Assembly: GCF_030690045.1 (NCBI RefSeq)
Contig: NZ_JAUYHK010000005.1
Span: 1-64,000 of the forward strand
Length of the DNA stretch: 64,000 bases
Reading direction: 5' to 3'
From: Thalassospira sp.
Lineage (GTDB): Bacteria; Pseudomonadota; Alphaproteobacteria; Rhodospirillales; Thalassospiraceae
Below are positions 43,408 through 51,014 of this stretch, in pieces. The notes beneath the pieces are model-generated. The model had not been told where the DNA came from, did no database searches, and was given only the letters and a program-made list of their open reading frames with translations. The stretch's first letter is position 1. Each line of letters opens with the position of its first letter. A program made the translations under genes and the position numbers.

Positions 43408-45054
43408 ATGAACATCCCGTCGCGCCGTTCCGAATTGCTGATGCCTGCCGGTTCGCTGGAAAAGCTGAAAATCGCCGTTCTGTATGGCGCGGATGCCGTT
43501 TATATGGGCACGCCGGATCTGTCGCTGCGGGTCAAAAGCCAGATGTCGCTGGAAGACGTGATCGAAGGCATTGAATTCGCCCATGCCCATCATGTGCGGG
43601 TCTATCTGACGCTGAATTTGTTTTCGCATAACAAGGACATCGACAAGCTGCCGGAATATGTCGAGGCAGTGCGCAAGGTCATGCCCGATGGGTTGATTGT
43701 CGCCGATCCGGGTGTTTTCATGTTTGTGCGCGAACATGCACCGGAACTGGAACTGCATGTTTCGACCCAAGCCAATGTCTGTTCATGGCAATCGGTGAAA
43801 TTCTGGCAAAGCCTTGGCGCGAAGCTGTGCGTTCTGGGGCGCGAGGTTTCCTATGCCGAACTGACCGAAATTCGTGAAAAATGCCAGGATATCAAGCTGG
43901 AAGCCTTTGTGCATGGCTCGATGTGCATGACCTATTCCGGGCGGTGTTTGCTGTCAAACTTCATGGCCGAACGCGGGGCCAATCAGGGAGCCTGCGCCAA
44001 TTCCTGCCGCTGGAAATACAAGGTCCATATGAAGCTTAAGGACGGCACGGTCAAGGAACTGAACCTGACCGAAGAAAATATGGAACTGTTTGATTTCTTC
44101 CTTGAAGAAGAAATGCGCCCCGGCGAATTGATGGAAATTCACGAAGACGAACGCGGTTCCTATATCCTTAATTCCCGCGATCTCTGCATCATGCCAAAAC
44201 TTGAGGACTACCTGAAAATCGGCGTGGACAGCCTCAAGGTCGAGGGACGCGGCAAAAGCCCCTATTACGCCGGGCTGGTCGCACGCGCCTATCGCATGGC
44301 GATTGACGACTGGTACAAGGACCCAATAGGCTGGTCGCCCGAACCCTATATGAAGGAACTCGCCACCATCCCCAACCGGGGTTATACGCTGGCGTTTCAT
44401 GAAGGCCGTCTGACCAATTATGCACATGGCTATGACAGTTCGGGCAATGTGTCGGACTGGGAATTTGCCGGCATGATCGAGGCGGTCGAAGACGACGCCT
44501 TTGTCGTGGCCGTCAAAAATCGCCTGATTGCCGGGGATGTTCTGGAATTTGTGCCGCCCAAATCGCGCAAGACATTACTTTTGCGTATTTACGAATTCAT
44601 CGATGCCGCCACCGGCAAGGTGGCCGAAGCCGTCAATGCCGGGCAAAAACCAATGATTCGCATTCCCTTTGCCCTGTTTGATCAGGAAGACCTTTCCTAT
44701 CTGCGCACCGCCTTCCCGCCCCTGACCCTGATCCGCAAGGAAAAGGCCCTGACCGAGGATGAATGGCAGCGCATGAAGCTGGACATGGAAGGTCAGAAAA
44801 TTGAACTGGGCGGCGGAAATGAAGACCGTTACGACGCCAAACGCAACGCCCTGCAAACCGCCCTTGATGAACGCCAAAAAGAACGCAGCTTTAAAACGCC
44901 GCGTGTTGGTACGCAAGGATGCTGCGGACGTGGCTGCAATGGCTGCCTGATTTTCTGGCACGATGACAGCTATGCCAAGGCTCGCGATATCCTCGCCAAA
45001 CGCAAACAGGGCGAGATGCTGGAATATGACGGCAGGACGGTGGCGGCGGAATAA
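43408..45054 (+). CDS. U32 family (TrhP/RlhA-like) protein
   Basis: A 548-residue protein of the so-called peptidase U32 family, whose characterised bacterial members (TrhP, RlhA) act in RNA hydroxylation with prephenate. The N-terminus is ELLMPAGSLEKLKIAVLYGADAVY. The family Cys cluster is GSMCMTYSGRCLLSNFMAE with ANQGACANSCRW, then VDSLKVEGRGKSPYYAG. The C-terminus adds a Cys-rich GCCGRGCNGC segment (about residues 507-516), possibly a metal or iron-sulfur site. The start at MNIPSRR is chosen; 36 upstream codons do not fit. Its length lies between TrhP and RlhA, so the exact RNA target is uncertain. Confidence 0.82.
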   Translation: MNIPSRRSELLMPAGSLEKLKIAVLYGADAVYMGTPDLSLRVKSQMSLEDVIEGIEFAHAHHVRVYLTLNLFSHNKDIDKLPEYVEAVRKVMPDGLIVADPGVFMFVREHAPELELHVSTQANVCSWQSVKFWQSLGAKLCVLGREVSYAELTEIREKCQDIKLEAFVHGSMCMTYSGRCLLSNFMAERGANQGACANSCRWKYKVHMKLKDGTVKELNLTEENMELFDFFLEEEMRPGELMEIHEDERGSYILNSRDLCIMPKLEDYLKIGVDSLKVEGRGKSPYYAGLVARAYRMAIDDWYKDPIGWSPEPYMKELATIPNRGYTLAFHEGRLTNYAHGYDSSGNVSDWEFAGMIEAVEDDAFVVAVKNRLIAGDVLEFVPPKSRKTLLLRIYEFIDAATGKVAEAVNAGQKPMIRIPFALFDQEDLSYLRTAFPPLTLIRKEKALTEDEWQRMKLDMEGQKIELGGGNEDRYDAKRNALQTALDERQKERSFKTPRVGTQGCCGRGCNGCLIFWHDDSYAKARDILAKRKQGEMLEYDGRTVAAE

Positions 45055-45091
45055 CTCCACCGCCTGTCATCCTTTGCGGCTCTTTGCTTGT

Positions 45092-46327
45092 TCACATCGC
45101 CAGCGCAACCCATCCCCATGCCAACACCAAGCTGATCAGTGTCACCGGAATACCGATACGGGCATAATCGCCAAAGGTAATGATCACGCCCAATGCCCTG
45201 GCGCGTTCCACTGCAATGATGTTGGCAACACTGCCGACAATCAGAAAATTTCCTGACAGCGTGCTGAAAATCGCCAACCCATACAGCATGTTTTCCGACC
45301 ATTCCGGTCCCAGCGGCAACAGCAGCATCACCAGCGGCACATTGCCAATCGTATTGCTACCGATCAGTGATAACGCTGCCAAAACGCCCGAAGCATCAAT
45401 TTGCAACCCGGCCAGAATGCCGCGAAACAGCCCGGAGATATCGGGGTTTTGCGCCATTGCACCGGTCACAATAAACAGGCAGGAAAACAGGGCGAGCAAA
45501 TGCCAGTCCACCATGCCCAACACCCGGTCGGTTCCCAGTTTACGGCTGAGCAATAACATCGCGACAATCAAAAGCGACCATGTGGCGCGGTCTTCGACAA
45601 AGACAAAAATCATCAGAAGGGCCATGGTCGCCAGCACTGCCTTCAGCAACACCGGCCGGTCCAGCACAACCTGATCTGCATCCGGCAGGCTTGCCGGTGC
45701 GATAACGGCGTGGTTGCCGTCCATCAGACGGCTTTTGGCAATCACACCATACACCATCGCCATCGCCATCACGGCAGGAATGCCACAGGCAAGGATAAAA
45801 TCCCCGAAATCCAGATTGCCAAAATGCGCAATCAACAGGTTTTGCGGATTCCCGATCAGGGTCGCCGCCGACCCGGCATTGGCGGCACAGGCCACCGCAA
45901 TAATATAGGCACGCGGGTCCAGTCCCCGATTCATCAGCCCTTTGATCAGGATCGGTGTCATCGCCCACACCACCACATCATTGGTCATCAGGGCGGATAA
46001 TGTGCCCGAAACCACAATCACCCCGGCCAAAAGACCATTGGACGACAATTTCATATGGGTAATGCGATTGCCGATCCAGTCGAAAAAGCCGCTGGCGGCA
46101 TATTGCGCCGAAACCACCATCAGGGTCAGCAATACAGACAGGGTATGAAAATCAATACTGCCCAGCGCATCGGGGCCGGATACCGCCCCGGCGACAAACA
46201 AAATCACCGCGCCAATCATCGCAACCCCGGTGCGATTGATCGCAAGCCCCGGCCACCTTCCCAGTGCCATACCGGTATAAACCGCCGCAAACACCGCAAT
46301 GATCAGCCAGTCCATCCCCGTCCCCAT
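45092..46327 (-). CDS. ArsB/NhaD superfamily anion permease
   Basis: A 411-residue integral membrane protein with about eleven hydrophobic helices. The two hairpin-associated motifs of the superfamily are visible: SALMTNDVVVWAMTPI with NAGSAATLIGNPQNLL (about 115-175), and LIGSNTIGNVPLVMLLLP with SGNFLIVGSVANIIAVE (about 325-385). The substrate could be an anion such as arsenite, a dicarboxylate or Na+/H+, and cannot be told. It follows the U32 gene tail-to-tail and precedes a RiPP locus on the same strand with an 87-base gap. A role in that locus is possible but unproven. Confidence 0.8.
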   Translation of the reverse strand: MGTGMDWLIIAVFAAVYTGMALGRWPGLAINRTGVAMIGAVILFVAGAVSGPDALGSIDFHTLSVLLTLMVVSAQYAASGFFDWIGNRITHMKLSSNGLLAGVIVVSGTLSALMTNDVVVWAMTPILIKGLMNRGLDPRAYIIAVACAANAGSAATLIGNPQNLLIAHFGNLDFGDFILACGIPAVMAMAMVYGVIAKSRLMDGNHAVIAPASLPDADQVVLDRPVLLKAVLATMALLMIFVFVEDRATWSLLIVAMLLLSRKLGTDRVLGMVDWHLLALFSCLFIVTGAMAQNPDISGLFRGILAGLQIDASGVLAALSLIGSNTIGNVPLVMLLLPLGPEWSENMLYGLAIFSTLSGNFLIVGSVANIIAVERARALGVIITFGDYARIGIPVTLISLVLAWGWVALAM

Positions 46328-46414
46328 TCAGACATCCATCCCCTGTGCGCCACAAAAGAAAACCCAAATCATCCAATCTGCGCCGCGTCAATCTGGATGT
46401 GACAGCATGTTGTT

Positions 46415-46933
46415 TCAGGACGGGGTTTTGCAGGCACGATCCTGCGCACCATAGGTCAACCAGCCCAGTTGCCAGCCGGTGGTATCGACCACCGGAAAAT
46501 GCAGATAGCAACCCGGTGCAACCGGTGATTTGGGCGGGGCATAGGGATTGGCGGTAAAGAACGGGCCTATCCGTTCCGGCGGGGCAGCAAGGGGGACCAT
46601 GACCGGTTCCCGGTGCCCGGCAAGGTCAATGCTGCAACGGATAAAACTGTTATTTTGACCGACCATATCAATGATCAGGGCGACATCCCCATCCCGCACC
46701 ACAGAGGCAGCATGGGCAGGCGGGGCCGGATGGGCGTTCAGACAGGCCACCACCGGACCATAAAGCACGGGCAGCGCATCGGACCAGTCCCCGATCAGAC
46801 GGGGCCGGTCCGGCAATACCAGTTCGGGGGATTTCCGGTCTGGTGACATTTTGGCCGCCTCGTCCATCGCACAGGCCGATACCGCCAGCAACGAAACACA
46901 AACCAACCCCTGCACCCATTTGCCAATACGCAT
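46415..46933 (-). CDS. predicted lipoprotein of unknown function
   Basis: A 172-residue protein starting MRIGKWVQGLVCVSLLAVSACAMDE, a lipoprotein signal peptide with lipobox AVSAC (Cys about residue 20). The mature part is Pro-rich, with two Cys around CSIDLAGHREPV and CYLHFPVVD and a final Cys near the C-terminus. I recognise no family. It lies 51 bases downstream of the SagB-like dehydrogenase stop on the same strand, so it may be co-transcribed with the RiPP genes. It could be immunity, trafficking or unrelated. The start follows AGGAAATACC. Confidence 0.65.
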   Translation of the reverse strand: MRIGKWVQGLVCVSLLAVSACAMDEAAKMSPDRKSPELVLPDRPRLIGDWSDALPVLYGPVVACLNAHPAPPAHAASVVRDGDVALIIDMVGQNNSFIRCSIDLAGHREPVMVPLAAPPERIGPFFTANPYAPPKSPVAPGCYLHFPVVDTTGWQLGWLTYGAQDRACKTPS

Positions 46934-46984
46934 CGGTATTTCCTGCCTGATCAAACTGTCGCCAAAGCCCCCGATATTAGCGGG

Positions 46985-48415
46985 TTATTGCAACGGCCCG
47001 CTATCGCCGCCCGCCATCACCGGCACCTGACGGCCATTCAGAACAAATTCGCCAATTGCGGCTTCTTCGTCTTCGGGCAGGCCGGTGGCAATCGCAAACA
47101 GGGCAGAATCCCCACCTCCAACCGCACAGGGCGACAGTCCCATATCCTCGGCCACCAGATAGAATGTTTCCATCGCCACCCCGACATGCAGCATCGACAG
47201 GCGATAGGCCACCCCCTGATATTTCCACGCCAACCTTAATAACCGGGACGCCATGATAATCACACAATCGGGCAAGTCACCGGCCTGCCCCATGCCACCT
47301 GCCGCCCCGGCGAGCATGGCCCGTACATAAGGCGGGTTCGCAGGCAGGGCATAAAGCGCATGATCACCGCCATGATATTGATACAGTCCCGGTTCCAGCC
47401 CGTCACAGCGATGGACCGCAATATAGAATTCCAGTTCATGGATCGACCCGCCCGAAGGCATCGGTCGTTTCAGCAATTCCTGCTCGCCCCCCATCATCTG
47501 GCCTCGGACCGAGACCGTCCGCCACAAAAACACCCCCAGATCGGCAAGTGTCAGGGGGAAATCGCCAGGTAAACGAATGGAACGCCGGGTTTCCATCACG
47601 CTGTTAAGCGGGCGGGATCGCGGGGTATCTTCGCTGTCGCGCAGGCGGGGCAAGGTAATCTTGCGGTCTGACATTGCCGGTTTTTGGGCGGGCGGCGACG
47701 CAAGGTTGTCTTTCAACCGGTAATTCATCCCAAGACGCGCCGATCCCAGAAAAGATCGCGATCCGGCGTGAAACACCCGATCATGAAATTCCCATGCCTG
47801 CCGGGATGGCGTATCGGTTGCCTCATGTTCCAGAAACCCGGCACACCACAGGAAATGCCAAAAAGCGGATGACGTGCCGGATGCAGAACGGGCAAACGCT
47901 ATCGGCAGTAAATCCTGCCCTGCCCCGGTAAAGCGTAATGCCGCATGATATTCGGGGTTTTCCAAAAGAACGGCATCCCCATCGCGCCGCATAAAGGCAA
48001 AGCGCGATAAAACCGCCCCGTCGGGCACCGGATCCGGTTTGAATTTGGGATAAAACAACCGGGATCGGGGATCAAGGAAACATAGCGGCTGTTGTGTCGT
48101 GCCAAACCACCAGCGCACCATGTCATTCTGCGTCAGGCGACGCAGCAAAACGTCGGTAGTTTTGGCAACATCCCCGTCAGAAAGCCCAGGATCAAGATCG
48201 GTCACCGCCCGCCGCAAATCAGGCACAGACATGCCCGCCGTTTCCGGCATCCGCCCGACCAGTTCCGCCAAACCAGCATCGGACCACGGTAATTCATTGC
48301 TGGTCCCGCCCTGAAAATGCACCGTCAGCACCGCCCGTTCACCATCATACGAAATGCCGGTAATCAGCGGCGACAGCATCATCCCGAAAAACGGTTCGGA
48401 CGTCTGGAATGTCAT
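46985..48415 (-). CDS. SagB-type FMN-dependent dehydrogenase (azoline oxidase)
   Basis: A 476-residue protein of the SagB/ThcOx nitroreductase family. A poorly conserved N-terminal half (about 1-265) precedes the flavin domain, which starts at ETRRSIRLPGDFPLTLADLGVFLWRT and includes RPMPSGGSIHELEFYIAV, GLYQYHGGDHAL and AVGGGDSALFAIATGLPEDEEAAIG. Such enzymes oxidise thiazolines/oxazolines made by YcaO enzymes to aromatic azoles. It starts 12 bases after the YcaO-fusion stop (GTG at 48418 is an alternative start), so the two are one operon. The large N-terminal region is longer than in minimal SagB proteins. Confidence 0.88.
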   Translation of the reverse strand: MTFQTSEPFFGMMLSPLITGISYDGERAVLTVHFQGGTSNELPWSDAGLAELVGRMPETAGMSVPDLRRAVTDLDPGLSDGDVAKTTDVLLRRLTQNDMVRWWFGTTQQPLCFLDPRSRLFYPKFKPDPVPDGAVLSRFAFMRRDGDAVLLENPEYHAALRFTGAGQDLLPIAFARSASGTSSAFWHFLWCAGFLEHEATDTPSRQAWEFHDRVFHAGSRSFLGSARLGMNYRLKDNLASPPAQKPAMSDRKITLPRLRDSEDTPRSRPLNSVMETRRSIRLPGDFPLTLADLGVFLWRTVSVRGQMMGGEQELLKRPMPSGGSIHELEFYIAVHRCDGLEPGLYQYHGGDHALYALPANPPYVRAMLAGAAGGMGQAGDLPDCVIIMASRLLRLAWKYQGVAYRLSMLHVGVAMETFYLVAEDMGLSPCAVGGGDSALFAIATGLPEDEEAAIGEFVLNGRQVPVMAGGDSGPLQ

Positions 48416-48427
48416 CACAAAAAGACC

Positions 48428-50701
48428 CTAAAGGAAAAAGTTAACAGGGTTAAGATCGTGTTCGTCCAATGGCCGATCCAGAACCCCCATGCGCACCGGG
48501 GCCTCGGTCAGGCGGCCAGGCGCGCGCCGGTTCCAGAAATGCCGCAATCCGGGCACAACAACCCGCACGCAATTAAGGGGCAAATCCTTGCGGCTGTAAT
48601 CCACTACGATAAAATCGTGACCTGCCTGTGCCACACGATCAACGCCATGTTGCACCGCCTGATCGATGCTGTCGAAATTATGGGCAGGCATATCGGCCAC
48701 CGTGATCATGCCATCGGGTTTCAGATAGGGATGTTCGTCCAGGCTGGCCTGATCAATCCAGTGCCAAAGCGCATCATCGACCAGATTATTGGCTGTGCGT
48801 TGTGTATCGGGGGTCAAATCAAACAGGATAATCTGGTGAATTTCGGTCAGGGCGCGCAAGGCAGCGATACGACCATCGATATGCGCGCCAAATCCGGTCA
48901 GGATACGACGGCCATCAAACGTTGACGATACCGCCACCACCACCGGAATCCCCAGATCGGTGGTGATATCAAGCAACCAGATATCGCGCCCCAGACTGCG
49001 ATAATAATCGCACACCCGCGTCACATAAGCATCATCCAGCCCCTCGAACGAGATTTGCCGGACACGCAGCCGGTTATACCACCAGATCGCCACCGCATCG
49101 CGCTCCACCACTTCAAGAAAGCCCTGCAAAATAGCTTCTTCGATGCTGCCGCCTGTTGCACAGCCATTGGAATCGGCCCAGCAGAATTTATGATCACCCG
49201 GCACAATATCGTTGGGATATTGAAAAAAACAAAACCGGCTGGGTAGCCAGCGTGCGGCATCATCACGCAGCGACCATGCCGGACTCCAGTCAATCAGTGC
49301 AGCTTCATCAAACGGATCGGGGATGCGGCCCATCGCGCTGATTGTCCTGTTCAATTCAGCCCTGTTTTCATATTGAAAATCGCTAAATTGCAAAAATTCC
49401 TGCGGATGTGGGGCCCACTCGGCCATATCCTGCCAGCTTGCCTGTCGGCGCGACTCACTGCCAACCCATTGTGCGCCATACCGCTCCACCGCCTCGGCCA
49501 GACAGCTTATTTTTGCCTGTACCGCACTTAACCCCTTGCCCGCCGCCCCGCCGGGGCGGCCAAGGGTGCGGTTCTGACGCGGGTCAATCGCCGCCCGATT
49601 GCCTTGAGATGCGCTATAGACATGCAACCCTTCGGCCAAGACGACCGGTTGTATATGGGAAACGATCCCGGTAATCGGACTGACGATGGGTTCCAGCCGC
49701 GAAAGCGCCTGTTCCGGCGAAAGGGTGCGCCACCCGCCATCGGCTCCGTCATGGTTTTTAACCGGTGACAACCGGATCGGTTTGGCTTCGACCGTTGCCT
49801 CTGCCCCGCCCTGTACGCTGTCCTGTACCGGGCAATCGTCAAATAACGGCACGCCGTGCAAATCACGCTGCCCATCGGCAACTGCCCAGGTCATCAGGCG
49901 CTGTTCGACCAATTTCGATTGGCCAAGGGCAAAGCGGGTCAGTTCCAGCGTCGCCTGACCGTGTGCAATCGCCAATGTTGCCGGAATCCATGCCTTTGCC
50001 GACCGGGCACCGGTCATGGTCGGTGCCACCACATGTTCGCTCGGTCGATGTTCGGCCAAACGCCGCGCCAGACAAAAATAACAATTATGGTCGCCATCAT
50101 GGGTGCCCATCAACGGCCCGAACCATGCCGACATGCCACCCGGCTTGAACGGAATCCACACTTGCTTGCGCCGTGCTGCCGACCGGGCAAAATCATTCAG
50201 ACCCGGTTGCAAATAATCCTCGACCAGCACAATCGACACATGGGCGTTTTTATGATCGCTGATGCAAAAACCCGCCGCCATCAGCATGGCACTCAAGTGC
50301 GATGCCTGTACCGATCCGGCCGGGCCATCCTTGCCCAGCGGCACCACCGCCACCCGGTATTGCGCCAAATGATTTTCGCAATCGACCGGCGGCAGGTTCT
50401 GCGCACTCCAGAATGCCGAACGCGCACTGTCGGCCCACGGTTCCACCGGCACGACATACCGTTTCGCCAGCATGGTATCAATCAGGCCATTGATGTCCTC
50501 GACGGTCGCACTCCCGGCCAACTGTTCAATAATTTGCGCCCGGTTATACCGGCCATCCAGCAAGGGCATGATCATCACATACCCCGCCCCGGACAACCGG
50601 AAACTCTGATCCTCGGACAACAGCATGAACTGGTCATCACCCATGCGATGCACGTTGAAATGCGGTGCGACCGCCAGATAATGATTGGTATTCTGTCCCA
50701 T
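48428..50701 (-). CDS. fused RRE/E1-like leader-binding and YcaO azoline synthase (TOMM cyclodehydratase)
   Basis: A 757-residue RiPP enzyme. Residues about 10-90 look like the PqqD-like precursor-recognition domain (FNVHRMGDDQFMLLSE to TMLAKRYVV). Residues about 110-330 are an E1-like partner region with a zinc-type CYFC (207-210). Residues about 360-757 are the YcaO domain, with ATP-binding motifs GKGLSAVQAKISCLAEAVER and TGGSIEEAILQGFLEVVERD. It would use ATP to cyclise Cys/Ser/Thr of a precursor. The C-terminus ends LNPVNFFL instead of the usual Pro-rich PxPxP tail. It is divergent from the repeat protein at 51015-52532, its likely substrate. A GC-rich hairpin in its 5' leader may affect expression. 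Confidence 0.9.
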   Translation of the reverse strand: MGQNTNHYLAVAPHFNVHRMGDDQFMLLSEDQSFRLSGAGYVMIMPLLDGRYNRAQIIEQLAGSATVEDINGLIDTMLAKRYVVPVEPWADSARSAFWSAQNLPPVDCENHLAQYRVAVVPLGKDGPAGSVQASHLSAMLMAAGFCISDHKNAHVSIVLVEDYLQPGLNDFARSAARRKQVWIPFKPGGMSAWFGPLMGTHDGDHNCYFCLARRLAEHRPSEHVVAPTMTGARSAKAWIPATLAIAHGQATLELTRFALGQSKLVEQRLMTWAVADGQRDLHGVPLFDDCPVQDSVQGGAEATVEAKPIRLSPVKNHDGADGGWRTLSPEQALSRLEPIVSPITGIVSHIQPVVLAEGLHVYSASQGNRAAIDPRQNRTLGRPGGAAGKGLSAVQAKISCLAEAVERYGAQWVGSESRRQASWQDMAEWAPHPQEFLQFSDFQYENRAELNRTISAMGRIPDPFDEAALIDWSPAWSLRDDAARWLPSRFCFFQYPNDIVPGDHKFCWADSNGCATGGSIEEAILQGFLEVVERDAVAIWWYNRLRVRQISFEGLDDAYVTRVCDYYRSLGRDIWLLDITTDLGIPVVVAVSSTFDGRRILTGFGAHIDGRIAALRALTEIHQIILFDLTPDTQRTANNLVDDALWHWIDQASLDEHPYLKPDGMITVADMPAHNFDSIDQAVQHGVDRVAQAGHDFIVVDYSRKDLPLNCVRVVVPGLRHFWNRRAPGRLTEAPVRMGVLDRPLDEHDLNPVNFFL

Positions 50702-51014
50702 GAACCGGTCTTTGCCGGTTTTGATACCGGCCCCTCTTTTGGGCGGGAGCAGCCCCGCCTTGTGTTGTTTGTTTTATACGGGCCTGATGCCCGCTAATTT
50801 ACCGGCATCTCAATCATCCGGCAGTTGCATCATTTTCAATCATGGCGTAGACTAGTGCAACAAAAAGTCTTGGGGGTTCAACAAGATAAATTAAAATTAC
50901 GTCAGATGCCACGATGCCCGGATATCCCCTTTCAGGATTTCCGGTTTGTATTTGTGATTCCGTCGGGGGAACAGTCCGGTCGACGTGAACAATTGTTCAG
51001 GAGTAGCAGGGATT
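50702..51014. other. divergent intergenic region between YcaO fusion and repeat precursor
   Basis: These 313 bases must hold both promoters of the RiPP locus. A GC-rich inverted repeat (GGCGGG-agcag-CCCGCC type, around 50741-50760) lies in the YcaO-side leader. A perfect 14-base palindrome lies at 50986-50999 on the precursor side. No gene is visible. Confidence 0.5.
50986..50999. promoter_or_regulatory. perfect palindrome next to the precursor Shine-Dalgarno
   Basis: TGAACAATTGTTCA is a perfect 14-base palindrome ending 15 bases before the precursor ATG. It adjoins CAGGAGTAGCAGGG, which contains the SD. It could be a repressor operator, or a small hairpin controlling ribosome access. Confidence 0.45.

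Noticed and set aside
50986..50999. LexA box
   Set aside because: TGAACAATTGTTCA looks superficially like GAAC-N4-GTTC, but alphaproteobacterial LexA sites are GTTC direct repeats, and no DNA-damage context exists here. Kept only as an unassigned palindrome.
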